Below are positions 26,133 to 35,134 of a stretch of 50,232 nucleotides of DNA, piece after piece (positions within the stretch are counted from its first letter, which is position 1; each line of letters starts with the position of its first letter). The position numbers and the translations under genes are program-made. This DNA comes from Holophagales bacterium UBA5066. GTDB taxonomy: Bacteria; Acidobacteriota; Thermoanaerobaculia; UBA5066. The notes under the pieces were generated by a model, which was given only the letters and a program-made list of their open reading frames with translations, made no database searches and was not told the DNA's origin. The stretch spans positions 1 to 50,232 of the forward strand of contig DIAY01000140.1 in the NCBI GenBank assembly GCA_002414905.1, written 5' to 3'.

Positions 26133-27341
26133 ATGAGCAAGTACGATGTCGTCGTCGCCGGGGGCGGGATCAGCGGCCTGACCTTCGCCTTCGAGGCCGC
26201 CCTGGCCGGGCGGTCGGTTCTCGTCCTGGAGAGCGCGGAGAAGGCGGGTGGCTGCCTGTCGACTCACCACGGACCGGGCGGGTACTGGTTCGAGCTTGGG
26301 GCCCACACCTGCTACAACTCGTACGTCGGTTTCACCCAACTCGTCGACGCGTGCGGCCTTCGCGGCGAGGTACTCCAGCGGGCGAAAACGCGCCTTCGCT
26401 TCCTCGACGGCGACCGCCTCGTCCCGGGCTCAAACCTCGCGGTGATGCTCCGGCTCTTCTCGTGGCCCGAGGCGGCGATAAGCCTGCCGCGGATGCTCGG
26501 CGCGAAGAAGAGCGGAAAGACGGTCCAGCAGTTCTACGGCTCCATCGTCGGGAAGAGGAACTACGTGAACGTCCTCGGCCCGATGTTGTCGGCCGTCCCG
26601 TCCCAGAGCGCGGACGCGTTCCCGGCCGGGATGCTCTTCAAGATTCGTGACACGCGACGGAAGGAGTTTCCCCGGAGCTTCACCCTGCGCGGCGGGCTCC
26701 AGTCCGTGACGGACGCCCTCGCGCGGCAGAGCGGTGTCGAGGTGAGGACCGGACGATCGGCCGTGAGCCTCTCGGCGAACGGCTCGGGGTTCACGATCGT
26801 GACGGACGACGGCGAGCGCCACGAGGCGGGCGTCTTCGCCGTGGCCACGCCGCCTTCAGCCGCCGCCGCGGTCCTTGGCACGGCCGCTGCCGAGCTGACG
26901 GCACAGGTCTCGAGAGTGAAGGACACCGTCGTCCAGACGCTCGCCTTCGCCGTTCGCGCTTCGAAGGTGAACCTGCCGGTCTCGATGTTCCTGGTGCCGC
27001 GGGAAGACACCTTCCACTCCGCCGTCACGCGCGATTCGGTGCCCGATGCCGAGTGGCGCTCGTTCTCGTTTCACTTCAGGCCGGGCCAGACGCAGGCGGA
27101 GCGTCTCGCGAGGGTTACGAAGCTCCTCTCGCTGAAGTCGGCGGACCTCGAGGAGCTGACGGAGAAGCAGACCGTCCTCCCGTCGCCGGTGCTCGGGCAC
27201 GAAGCGATCGTGCAAGAGATCGACCGCCTGTCGGCGGGGCGTCGGCTCTGCGTCCTGGGGAACTGGTTCGCCGGTCTGTCGATCGAAGATTGCGTCGACC
27301 GCTCGCGGAGCGAGTGGACGCGGGTGGCGGCGATCGGCTAG
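26133..27341 (+). CDS. FAD-dependent oxidoreductase, protoporphyrinogen oxidase/phytoene desaturase-like
   Basis: A 402-aa flavoprotein of the amine-oxidase/protoporphyrinogen-oxidase superfamily. The N-terminal Rossmann motif VVVAGGGISGLTFAFEAALAG is followed at the expected distance by the acidic residue of VLVLESAEKAGG. A C-terminal FAD-contacting segment reads LCVLGNWFAGLSIEDCV. The length is short for HemY (about 450-480). It could oxidise a porphyrinogen, a carotenoid precursor or an unrelated substrate. No heme genes lie nearby. The start ATG lacks a clear ribosome binding site. Its stop TAG shares CTAG with the stop of the convergent pseudouridine synthase gene. Confidence 0.8.
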   Translation: MSKYDVVVAGGGISGLTFAFEAALAGRSVLVLESAEKAGGCLSTHHGPGGYWFELGAHTCYNSYVGFTQLVDACGLRGEVLQRAKTRLRFLDGDRLVPGSNLAVMLRLFSWPEAAISLPRMLGAKKSGKTVQQFYGSIVGKRNYVNVLGPMLSAVPSQSADAFPAGMLFKIRDTRRKEFPRSFTLRGGLQSVTDALARQSGVEVRTGRSAVSLSANGSGFTIVTDDGERHEAGVFAVATPPSAAAAVLGTAAAELTAQVSRVKDTVVQTLAFAVRASKVNLPVSMFLVPREDTFHSAVTRDSVPDAEWRSFSFHFRPGQTQAERLARVTKLLSLKSADLEELTEKQTVLPSPVLGHEAIVQEIDRLSAGRRLCVLGNWFAGLSIEDCVDRSRSEWTRVAAIG

Positions 27342-28342
27342 CGGGCGATCTTGGCGGTCAGCTCCGCGAGGGCGAGCAGCCCCGCGATGTCGGCCGGAAT
27401 CGGTGCGACGGCGTCGACGCGCTCACGGGTGACCGGGTGGTCGAAGGCGAGGCGGCGGGCGTGAAGGGCCTGGCGCGGGAAGTCGCGGCACGCGGCCTGG
27501 AGAGAGGGGTCCGAGATTCCCTTCCAGCGCGGCGAGCCGTAGGTGGCGTCTCCGACGATGGGGTGCTGGATCGCCTTCAAGTGAACGCGGATCTGGTGCG
27601 TCCGGCCCGTGATGAGGGTGCAGAGGAGGAGGGAGAGCCCGGCCTTTTCGCCCGTCGACTCGCCCCATCGCTCGTACAGAGTGGTCGATTCGCGCCCCTC
27701 CGTCTTCGAGGTCGACATCCGCTTGCGGTCGTGCGGGTCCCGCAGGATGCGCAGGTCCACCTTCCCCTTCGTGACGGCCGTCTTCCCGTAGACGACGGCG
27801 AGGTACTCCTTCACGATCGTGCGCGCCTTCATGGCCCTCGCCATCCCCGCGTGAGAGGCCTCGTTCTTGGCGACGACGAGGACGCCGGACGTGTCCTTGT
27901 CGAGCCGGTGGACGAGGCCGGGGCGATCAGCCTCGCCGCCCCACTCCTGCGAGTGAAAGAGGAGGGCGTTGACGAGGGTGCCGTCGCGGTGGCCGACGGC
28001 GGGGTGGACGACGAGGCCGGGCGGCTTGTCGAGGACGAGGAGGTGCTCGTCCTCGAAGAGGATCGAGAGCGGGATGTCCTGGGGGATGAGCTCAGGCTTC
28101 GGCAGAGGGGGAAGCGGCAGGACGGTGTCGATGAGATCGCCCGCCGCGATCCTGGCGGCGGCCTTCGTGACGGCGCGGGCGTTGACCGTGACGAGGCCCG
28201 CGTCGATCCATTCCTGGACTTTCGTGCGTGAGGCCTCGGGGAGGTCGGCGAGGTGTCGAAGGAGGACGCGGTCGAGCCGCGCGCGGTCGTCGCCGCGGTC
28301 GGCGGTGAACGTCCGGCGGGGGCGCTCGCCGTCCCCGCTCAC
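27338..28342 (-). CDS. rluD: RluD-type 23S rRNA pseudouridine synthase
   Basis: A 334-aa RluA-family pseudouridine synthase. An S4 RNA-binding domain occupies about 20-75. The catalytic domain has the HRLDKDTSGVLVVAKN motif, whose Asp attacks the uridine, and the later RTHQIRVHL motif. Domain order and size fit RluD, which modifies helix 69 of 23S rRNA, but RluC or RluA specificity cannot be excluded. It starts with GTG at 28342, overlapping the lgt stop as GTGA, and is the last gene of the ileS-lspA-lgt-rluD operon. Confidence 0.88.
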   Translation of the reverse strand: MSGDGERPRRTFTADRGDDRARLDRVLLRHLADLPEASRTKVQEWIDAGLVTVNARAVTKAAARIAAGDLIDTVLPLPPLPKPELIPQDIPLSILFEDEHLLVLDKPPGLVVHPAVGHRDGTLVNALLFHSQEWGGEADRPGLVHRLDKDTSGVLVVAKNEASHAGMARAMKARTIVKEYLAVVYGKTAVTKGKVDLRILRDPHDRKRMSTSKTEGRESTTLYERWGESTGEKAGLSLLLCTLITGRTHQIRVHLKAIQHPIVGDATYGSPRWKGISDPSLQAACRDFPRQALHARRLAFDHPVTRERVDAVAPIPADIAGLLALAELTAKIAR

Positions 28343-29127
28343 GCCTCTGCGGAGGCCTCGGCGCGGTTTCGGCCGAAATAGAGGATGGCCAGGCCGAGGA
28401 CGAAGAGGCCGATGGCGATGCCCTGCGAGGTAGAGAGGTCCGTCCCGGGCACCGAGCCGCGCGGGTCACCGCGAAAGAATTCCACGGTGAAGCGGAGGAT
28501 CGCCGCCCCGATCAGGTAGAAGGAGAAGGTCCGTCCCGCGGCGCGGCCCTTGCCGAACCAGAGAATGAGACTGGTCAGGGCGAGGAGTCCGACCGCTTCG
28601 TAGATCTGCGTCGGGTGGAGCGGGACGCCCATGGGGACTCCGACGTTCTGACCCGCCTTCAGGTTGGTGAACGTGATGGCCCACGGCTTAGTGCACTGTT
28701 CACCCCAGCAGCAGCCGGCGGCGAGGCAGCCGATTCGGCCGATGGCCTGGCCGAGCGCGATGGCGGGCGCGGCGGCGTCGGCGAAGGAGAGGAAGGGGAC
28801 TTTCTTGACCTTGACGAAGAACACGGCGGCCACGAGGGCACCGAGGAGCCCGCCGTAGAAGACGCCTCCGGCCCGGAACAGCTCGAGAAGACCGTGGAAG
28901 GAGGTGAGGTAGTAGCCAGGGCCCTCGACGACGAGAAGGAGGACCTTCGCGCCGAAGAGGCCGGAGAGGATAAGCCAGATTCCCATGTCGACGGCCGTCT
29001 CACCGTCGATTCCGTACGTGGGCGCCCGCCGCCGAAGGAGGAGGACGCCGAGGAGAAAGGCGACGCCGAGAGCGGCGCCGTAGGTCGGGAGAACGATCGG
29101 ACCGAGGTGCAGGAGCTCGGGATGCAT
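28339..29127 (-). CDS. lgt: prolipoprotein diacylglyceryl transferase
   Basis: A 262-aa integral membrane enzyme that moves diacylglycerol from phosphatidylglycerol to the lipobox cysteine of prolipoproteins. The pattern of about seven membrane helices is present, with the family signature region GRIGCLAAGCCWG and, further on, the conserved PLHPTQIYE segment. The presence of lspA directly upstream confirms the role. The ATG at 29127 shares one base with the lspA stop. Substrates in this window include Pal, CpoB and the LptE-like protein. Confidence 0.93.
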   Translation of the reverse strand: MHPELLHLGPIVLPTYGAALGVAFLLGVLLLRRRAPTYGIDGETAVDMGIWLILSGLFGAKVLLLVVEGPGYYLTSFHGLLELFRAGGVFYGGLLGALVAAVFFVKVKKVPFLSFADAAAPAIALGQAIGRIGCLAAGCCWGEQCTKPWAITFTNLKAGQNVGVPMGVPLHPTQIYEAVGLLALTSLILWFGKGRAAGRTFSFYLIGAAILRFTVEFFRGDPRGSVPGTDLSTSQGIAIGLFVLGLAILYFGRNRAEASAEA

Positions 29128-29636
29128 CAGGTCTCCGGCTTCGTCTCCGCGCCGTCGGGGTTCTTCCAGATGTCGAGCGCGAGGAGGACGACGCCCACGG
29201 TAATGGCGCTGTCGGCAACGTTGAAGGACGGCCACTCCCACTTGTTGGCGATGTGGACGCGGAGGAAGTCGGTCACGGCGCCAGAGCCGATCCGGTCGAT
29301 GAGGTTCCCGACGGCGCCGCCCAGAATCCCGGAAAGCGCGAGCTGGAGGCGCTTCCAGTGGACCGGGCTCTTGAAGGCGTAGACGAGGACGAGGACGAAG
29401 ACGGCGAAGGCGACGGCGTTGAGGAGGATCGGCCGGTACGGGGACGTCGCCCCCGCGAAAAGGCCGAAGGCGGCCCCGGCGTTCTCGACGTGGGTGAGGT
29501 CGAAGAAGCCCGGGACGACGACGATCCGGTCGTGGAGCGGGACCCAGGCGCGGATCATGATCTTCGTCGCCTGGTCGAGCAGGACGACGAGCGTCGCAAG
29601 GACGAGGTAGAGCGCCCTGAGGCGAACCGCGCTCAC
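29127..29636 (-). CDS. lspA: lipoprotein signal peptidase (signal peptidase II)
   Basis: A 169-aa membrane aspartyl protease that cleaves diacylglyceryl-modified prolipoproteins. The two catalytic aspartates are visible in GAVGNLIDRI and FNVADSAI, and VENAGAAFG is also conserved. Four hydrophobic helices are present. GTG at 29636 overlaps the ileS stop as GTGA; starts further upstream would add an arginine/glycine-rich tail with no family support. ileS-lspA is a common arrangement in Gram-negatives. Confidence 0.93.
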   Translation of the reverse strand: MSAVRLRALYLVLATLVVLLDQATKIMIRAWVPLHDRIVVVPGFFDLTHVENAGAAFGLFAGATSPYRPILLNAVAFAVFVLVLVYAFKSPVHWKRLQLALSGILGGAVGNLIDRIGSGAVTDFLRVHIANKWEWPSFNVADSAITVGVVLLALDIWKNPDGAETKPET

Positions 29637-32578
29637 GCGCCGGCCGCCGTGCTCGCGTCCGCGGCCGATGCGAGGATCGCCCGGCAACGACCGCAGAGCC
29701 CGGTGGCGTCACCGTCGCGCTTCACCTGCCAGCAGCGCGGGCACTTCGTTCCTTCGGCGGCGTGGGCCGAGACGGCGGGCAGGGCGATGTCGCCTTCGGC
29801 GGCCGGGGAGTGGAAGACGACCTCTGGAACGATGAGGAGCTCGGCGAAGCGAGCCTCGTCGAGCCCGGTGGTCGCAAGGTCGGCCGCGAAAGCCGCAGTT
29901 CTTTCGACCTCGGCTCGGGCCTGGGCGCTCGTGCCGACGACGCCGTCACGGCGGAGGGGCTCGAGAGCTCCGACGAACGCGCCACGGACCTCCAGGAGCC
30001 GGCCCCAGGCCGCGTGCTGCTCGTCCGTAAGCGTCGCCAGGGAGAGGCTGTCCCAGGTGGAAAGGTTCGGGGAGGTGCCCTCGTGACCCGGAAGCGATTC
30101 CCAGATCTCCTCCGCGGTGAACGGACAGAGTGGATTGAGGAGGAGGGCGAGCGCCTCGGCGATGCGGTAGGCGGCGGTCTGGGCCGAACGGCGGGCAAGG
30201 TCGTCCTTGCCGAGGACGAAGAGGGCGTCCTTCCTCACGTCGCACCAGAGCGCGGAGAGGTCCGTCGTCGCGAACTCGCGCAGCCGTCGCGCCACGACGT
30301 GGAACTCGAATCGGTCGTACGCCTTGCGTGCGTCGGCGACGAGGAGGGCCGCGCGGGCGACGAGAAGACGGTCCACCGGTTCGAGATTCTCCGCGTCGAC
30401 GGAGTTCGCCGCGGGGTCGAAGTCAAAAAGGTTCGAGAGGAGGAAACGCGCCGTGTTGCGGATCTTCCGATAGGCCTCGGAGGTCCGGGTGAGGATCTCC
30501 TGGTTGAGGCGGATGTCGTCGGTGTAGTCGGTCGAGGCGACCCAGAGCCGCAGGACGTCGGCGCCGTGCTTCGAGATGACCTCGTCGGGCTCGACGGTGT
30601 TGCCCATCGACTTGGACATCTTCCGGCCGTCGCCGGCGACGACGAAGCCGTGCGTGACGACGGTGTCGTAAGGGGCCTTGCCCCGGAGCGCGACGGCGGT
30701 GAGGAGCGAAGACTGAAACCAGCCACGGTGCTGGTCGTGACCTTCGAGGTAGAGGACCGGCGCGGCCGTCGCGTCGTCGTAGGGCGACGCGACGCCGTAG
30801 CCGGATGTGCCGAGAACGGCGGCGTGGGAGACGCCCGAGTCGAACCAGACGTCGAGGATGTCCTTCACCTTCTCGAACGCGACGCCCTTCCACTTCGACG
30901 ACGGGGGGACGAATGCCTCGGCCGGGAAGTTTTCCTCGTCCCACCAGGCGTCCGCGCCGTACTTCTCGAAGATGGCGACGAGGTGGTCGAAGAAGAGCTT
31001 CAGCTCGACCGGGTCGTCCGCAGAGGGGTAGTACTCCACGTCGTCCCGCGGCTCGGCGGGTCGGAGGATCGTGATGGGGGAGCCCCAGAGTCTCTGGCGG
31101 CTGATCGTCCACTCGAGGCGGTTCTCGACCATCGCGCCGATCCGGTTGACGCCGAACGCCGGAACCCACTCGACCTTCTCGCGGATCTCGGTGAGGGCCC
31201 GGTCGCGGAGCGCTCCGAGGTCGATGAACCACTGGTGGGTCGCCCGGAAGACGACCGGACTCTTGCAGCGCCAGCAGTGCGGGTAGCTGTGGACCAGGTC
31301 GCTCCGGCCCAGGAGACGGGTGCCGGAGGGGTCTCCCGCCTCCAGGAGGGCGAGGACGGCGCGGTTGGCGTCGAGGTCGGGGGACTTCGCCGCGACGACC
31401 CGCTTGCCGCGGAGCGGCTCGGGGACGTGGGCGTCGTAGAAGCCGGCCGGGTCGACGGGGCAGAGCGAGGGGTCGTCGACCGGGTGGCCGCTCCGTTTGA
31501 CGGCGTCGTGGTCCTCCCGGCCGTGGCCGGGCGCAGTGTGGACGAGCCCGGTCCCGTCGTCGGTGGAGACGTGCTCGCCGAGGAGGAAACCGAAGGAGAT
31601 TCCGTCGGTGTCGAAGGGGCGCCGGTACGTTGGGCGGGTCCCCTCGATCGCGGTCCCCTTGCGCGTCGTGCCGGGAACTGCGGCCAGATCGCTCCAGGAG
31701 AGCGCTTTCGCCGTCGCTTCGACGAGGGGCTCGGCGAGGAGGTAGAGCTTCGCCGGCTCGGAGGCCCGCCGCGCGAGGACGTACGGAATCTCGGGCCCGA
31801 GGCAGACGGCGCGGTTGGCGGGAAGAGTCCAGGGCGTCGTCGTCCAGATGACGGCGAAAAGCTCGGAGTCCGCCGTCAATGCGTCACCCCAGAGGGCGCG
31901 GAGCGAATCGGTAACAGGCATCGGGAAGGCGACGTGGATCGAGGCGTCCTTTCGGTCCTCGTACTCCACCTCGGCCTCGGCGAGGGCCGTCTTGCACTGG
32001 ACGCACCAGAGGACCGCCTTGAAGCCGAACGTCACGAGCCCCTGCTCGAGGAACGTTCCGAACGCTCGGGCGATACTTGCCTGGTAGCCGTAGTCCATCG
32101 TCCGGTAGGGAGCCTCCCAGGCGCCGAGGATCCCGAGGCGCTGGAAGTCGTCCCGCTGGGCGACGACCCACTTCTGCGCGTACTCGCGACAGGCCTTCCG
32201 GAACGTGACCGGGTCCATCTCCCGTTTCCTGGCGCCGAGCTCCTTGTCGACCTTCAGCTCGATCGGGAGGCCGTGACAGTCCCAGCCCGGGACGTAGGGC
32301 GCCTCGAAGCCGGCCATGGTCTTCGAACGGACGACGATGTCCTTCAGGATCTTGTTGAGCGCCGTGCCGATGTGGATGCGGCCATTGGCGTAAGGCGGTC
32401 CGTCGTGGAGGATGTAGCGTCGGGCACCGGCTTTGCGCCGGGCCGCCAGGACCTTCTCGTAGAGGCCCGAGCCGACCCAGCGAGCGAGCCGCTCCGGCTC
32501 CCGCTTCGGCAGGTCTGCCTTCATGGGGAAGGAAGTCTTGGGGAGGTGGAGCGTGTCCTTGTAGTCGCGGGCTTCCAT
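29633..32578 (-). CDS. ileS: isoleucyl-tRNA synthetase
   Basis: A class I synthetase of 981 aa that charges tRNA-Ile. The HIGH-type motif is in HDGPPYANGRIHIG near residue 60. The CP1 editing domain contains WTTTPWTLPANRAV. The KMSKS motif is in GRKMSKSMGN, followed by the anticodon-binding region and a C-terminal zinc finger (CPRCW and CGRC). This is the bacterial type I form. The ATG at 32578 begins the conserved N-terminus; longer frames upstream lack homology. It heads the four-gene minus-strand operon. Confidence 0.96.
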   Translation of the reverse strand: MEARDYKDTLHLPKTSFPMKADLPKREPERLARWVGSGLYEKVLAARRKAGARRYILHDGPPYANGRIHIGTALNKILKDIVVRSKTMAGFEAPYVPGWDCHGLPIELKVDKELGARKREMDPVTFRKACREYAQKWVVAQRDDFQRLGILGAWEAPYRTMDYGYQASIARAFGTFLEQGLVTFGFKAVLWCVQCKTALAEAEVEYEDRKDASIHVAFPMPVTDSLRALWGDALTADSELFAVIWTTTPWTLPANRAVCLGPEIPYVLARRASEPAKLYLLAEPLVEATAKALSWSDLAAVPGTTRKGTAIEGTRPTYRRPFDTDGISFGFLLGEHVSTDDGTGLVHTAPGHGREDHDAVKRSGHPVDDPSLCPVDPAGFYDAHVPEPLRGKRVVAAKSPDLDANRAVLALLEAGDPSGTRLLGRSDLVHSYPHCWRCKSPVVFRATHQWFIDLGALRDRALTEIREKVEWVPAFGVNRIGAMVENRLEWTISRQRLWGSPITILRPAEPRDDVEYYPSADDPVELKLFFDHLVAIFEKYGADAWWDEENFPAEAFVPPSSKWKGVAFEKVKDILDVWFDSGVSHAAVLGTSGYGVASPYDDATAAPVLYLEGHDQHRGWFQSSLLTAVALRGKAPYDTVVTHGFVVAGDGRKMSKSMGNTVEPDEVISKHGADVLRLWVASTDYTDDIRLNQEILTRTSEAYRKIRNTARFLLSNLFDFDPAANSVDAENLEPVDRLLVARAALLVADARKAYDRFEFHVVARRLREFATTDLSALWCDVRKDALFVLGKDDLARRSAQTAAYRIAEALALLLNPLCPFTAEEIWESLPGHEGTSPNLSTWDSLSLATLTDEQHAAWGRLLEVRGAFVGALEPLRRDGVVGTSAQARAEVERTAAFAADLATTGLDEARFAELLIVPEVVFHSPAAEGDIALPAVSAHAAEGTKCPRCWQVKRDGDATGLCGRCRAILASAADASTAAGA

Positions 32579-32689
32579 AGAAGGTCCGGAGGTTACCGGC
32601 CGCATCTCTCCGATGCAAGGAGCGGGCCGACGGCTTCGTGCCTGAAACGACGGCGCTCCTCTGCGATGATCCGCGGTCCGGAGGTGCCC

Positions 32690-33313
32690 TTGGCCGCTCC
32701 CGTCCACGCCGTCCTGTTCGACATGGACGGCGTCCTCGTCTTTTCGGAGGACGCCTGGTTCACTGTCTACAACCTCATGCTCGTTCACTTCGGCCGTGCT
32801 CCCGTCGGGAGAGCCGAGTTCAATTCGATCTACGGAAACGGGGCGGCGGCCGACCGGGATGCCTACCTTCCCGATCGGACGGTGGAGGAGATCGAGGCGA
32901 CGTACACGCGCTTCTTCGAGGACCATCTCGGACAGATCCGGCCGAACACCGAGGCGAGGGGTGTTCTCCAGGAGTTGCGCCGGCGGGGGATCCGGACGGC
33001 GGTCGCCACGAACACGACGGCACGGCTCGCGCGGCGGATCCTCGACCTCCAGGGTCTCCTTTCTCTCGTCGACGCCACGGCGTCTGCCAACGAGGCGGGA
33101 GCCGGCAAGCCCGACCCGGCCGTCGTCCGCCTGGCCGCGGAACGGGTCGGAACGCCACTTGCCCGGTGCCTCTTCGTGGGCGACTCCCGGTTCGATGCGC
33201 GAGCGGCAGCCCTGGCTCCGGTGCGATTCCTCGGGCTCGGCCACGGCGACGGGGAGCGGATCGAGCGGCTCGGCGAGATCCTCGATCTCGTCCCGACCCC
33301 TTCCCTTCGCTAA
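32690..33313 (+). CDS. HAD-superfamily hydrolase (phosphoglycolate phosphatase/beta-PGM-like)
   Basis: A 207-aa HAD phosphatase. Motif I is FDMDGVLV (nucleophile Asp and Asp+2), motif II is VATNTT, the motif III Lys is in AGKPDP, and motif IV is VGDSRFDARAA. The helical cap between motifs I and II fits subclass I. Substrate unknown. TTG at 32690 has GGAGG 5 nt upstream and yields a start next to motif I. An ATG at 32666 would add eight residues but lacks a ribosome binding site. The gene is divergent from ileS, and its TAA lies inside the candidate -10 box of the next gene. Confidence 0.85.
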   Translation: MAAPVHAVLFDMDGVLVFSEDAWFTVYNLMLVHFGRAPVGRAEFNSIYGNGAAADRDAYLPDRTVEEIEATYTRFFEDHLGQIRPNTEARGVLQELRRRGIRTAVATNTTARLARRILDLQGLLSLVDATASANEAGAGKPDPAVVRLAAERVGTPLARCLFVGDSRFDARAAALAPVRFLGLGHGDGERIERLGEILDLVPTPSLR

Positions 33314-33316
33314 ACT
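33311..33316 (+). promoter_or_regulatory. candidate -10 box for a leaderless Gfo/Idh gene
   Basis: TAAACT ends 10 nt before the ATG at 33327, and no ribosome binding site is visible in the intervening CCCGGGTTTG. It is the same box as at 17236. Confidence 0.35.
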
Positions 33317-33326
33317 CCCGGGTTTG

Positions 33327-34277
33327 ATGCCCGAAAAGATCAAGACAGGAATCGCCGGCTGCGGCTACCTGGGCCGCCACCACGCCCGGATCCTCACCGA
33401 GCTGCCCCTCTCCGAGCCCGTCGGCTTCGTCGAGCCGAACGACGACCTGGCCGCGGAGATCGAAGCGAAGCACGGAGCTGCCGGGCTCGTCCGTTGCCGC
33501 TCCGTGAAGGAGCTGCTCGAGAAGGGCGCGACGGCCGTCGTCGTCGCGACGCCGACGTCCTCGCACGCCGAGGTGGCCGAGGAGCTCCTGGCAGGCGGAG
33601 CCGACGTTCTCGTCGAGAAGCCGATGACCGTCACGCTGGACGAGGCGGACCGGCTCATCGCGGTGGCCCGAGGGAACGGCCGCATCCTCCAGGTGGGGCA
33701 TATCGAACGCTTCAATCCGGCGGTCGTCGCGGTCCTGCCGCTCGTGACGGAGCCGAAGTTCATAGAGGCGCACCGCCTCGGCGTCTTCGTCTCCCGGGCG
33801 CTCGACGTCGACGTCGTCCTCGACCTCCTCGTGCACGACCTCGACATCGCACTCGAAATCGTGAAGAGGCCGGTGACCGCGATCCACGCCGTCGGCGTTC
33901 CGATCCTCTCGAAGAAGGTCGACATCGCCTCCATCCGCCTCGAGTTCGAGGGAGGGTGCGTTGCGAACCTGACCGCCTCTCGCGTCTCCACGGAGAAGAC
34001 CCGCAAGTTCCGCTTCTTCCAGCCCGACTGGTACTTCTCGATCGACACGCAGGCGCGGGACGTGACGGCCTACCGTCTGGACAGGTTGAGCGGGCCGCCC
34101 CGCATCATGGAGTGGCCCGTCGAGGTGGTTCCCGCCGACCCGCTGACTGCCGAGGACGGCGCCTTCCTCGACGCGTGTTCCTCCCGGAGCGAGCCGGCCG
34201 TGACGGGAGAGGCCGGGCGCGCGGCCCTGAAGCTCGCCCTCGACGTGCAGGAAGAAGTCCGGCGGAGGCTGGCTTGA
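33327..34277 (+). CDS. Gfo/Idh/MocA-family NAD(P)-dependent oxidoreductase
   Basis: A 316-aa enzyme with an N-terminal Rossmann fold (GIAGCGYLGRHHARIL) and the family LVEKPMTVTLDEAD motif carrying the conserved EKP lysine. The C-terminal alpha/beta domain includes LLVHDLDIAL, in which His and Asp fit the active site. Family members oxidise sugars, inositols or nucleotide sugars; the substrate here is unknown. It is coupled to the MTA phosphorylase gene through a TTGA overlap. Confidence 0.88.
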   Translation: MPEKIKTGIAGCGYLGRHHARILTELPLSEPVGFVEPNDDLAAEIEAKHGAAGLVRCRSVKELLEKGATAVVVATPTSSHAEVAEELLAGGADVLVEKPMTVTLDEADRLIAVARGNGRILQVGHIERFNPAVVAVLPLVTEPKFIEAHRLGVFVSRALDVDVVLDLLVHDLDIALEIVKRPVTAIHAVGVPILSKKVDIASIRLEFEGGCVANLTASRVSTEKTRKFRFFQPDWYFSIDTQARDVTAYRLDRLSGPPRIMEWPVEVVPADPLTAEDGAFLDACSSRSEPAVTGEAGRAALKLALDVQEEVRRRLA

Positions 34278-35134
34278 GGAAACGGATCGGCCTCGTCGGC
34301 GGGTCCGGTCTGTACTCGCTGCCAGGGCTCGTCGTGGCGGATGAGGTGACGCTCGAGACGCCGTTCGGAACCCCCTCGGACGCGTTCGTCCTCGGGACGA
34401 TCAGCGAGGTGCCGGTCGCGTTCCTGGCGCGGCACGGTCGCGGGCACCGGCTTCTTCCGTCCGAAGTGAACTACCGGGCGAACGTCTGGGGCTTCCGGAA
34501 GCTCGGCTGCTCGTACCTCGTGTCGTCGTCGGCCTGCGGGTCGATGAAGCGTCAGTACGAGCCTGCGGACATCGTCCTGCCCGACCAGTTCCTCGACCTC
34601 ACGAGGGGCCGTCGCTCGACGTTTTTCGGCGACGGGTGCGTCGCCCACGTCTCCTTCTCGCACCCGGTCTCCGCGCATCTGCTCGACGTCCTCGCGAAGG
34701 CGTCGGGGGAAACGGGCGCGGTGGTGCACCGTGGCGGAACGTACCTCTGCATGGAGGGACCGCAGTTCTCGACTCTCGCCGAATCGCGGCTCTACCGCTC
34801 GTGGGGCGTCGACGTCATCGGGATGACGAATGCCACGGAGGCGAAGCTCTGCCGGGAGGCGGAGATCGACTACGCCACGATAGGCCTCGTGACCGACTAC
34901 GACTGCTGGCACGAAGAGGAGGCCCCGGTCTCGGTGGAAGCGGTCCTCGCCGTCCTGAAGAAGAACGCCGAGACCGCTGACCGCGTCCTCGCCCGGGCCG
35001 TCGCCTCGCTCGACCCCGAGCGCCCGCCCGACTGTGACGGCGCGATGCGCTTCGCCGTGCTTTCCGATCCCGCCAAAGTCTCCCCCGAGGCGCGCGAGCG
35101 CCTGGGGCTCCTGATGGAAAGGTACTGGACATGA
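34274..35134 (+). CDS. mtnP: S-methyl-5'-thioadenosine phosphorylase-family enzyme, TTG start
   Basis: A 286-aa type I nucleoside phosphorylase of the PNP/MTAP group, cleaving methylthioadenosine to adenine and methylthioribose-1-phosphate. Visible are GGSGLYSL at the N-terminus, the phosphate-site region ARHGRGHRLLPSEVNYRANV, YLCMEGPQFST, and MTNATEAKLCREAEIDYATI followed by TDYDCW, which favours MTAP over inosine/guanosine phosphorylase. TTG at 34274 overlaps the previous stop as TTGA, with GGAGG at 34264-34268. It overlaps the next gene by ATGA. Confidence 0.88.
   Translation: MRKRIGLVGGSGLYSLPGLVVADEVTLETPFGTPSDAFVLGTISEVPVAFLARHGRGHRLLPSEVNYRANVWGFRKLGCSYLVSSSACGSMKRQYEPADIVLPDQFLDLTRGRRSTFFGDGCVAHVSFSHPVSAHLLDVLAKASGETGAVVHRGGTYLCMEGPQFSTLAESRLYRSWGVDVIGMTNATEAKLCREAEIDYATIGLVTDYDCWHEEEAPVSVEAVLAVLKKNAETADRVLARAVASLDPERPPDCDGAMRFAVLSDPAKVSPEARERLGLLMERYWT

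Noticed and set aside
29637..29687. Longer LspA N-terminus inside ileS
   Set aside because: The added residues are Arg/Gly-rich with no family support. GTG 29636 gives a GTGA overlap consistent with its neighbours.
29762..32640. Long plus-strand open frame opposite ileS, joined to the HAD hydrolase frame
   Set aside because: It is antisense to a secure isoleucyl-tRNA synthetase. Only the part after about 32666 has HAD motifs.
32579..32665. T-box riboswitch upstream of ileS
   Set aside because: The leader is under 90 nt with only a 5-bp hairpin (GCATC/GATGC). No T-box core or terminator was seen.
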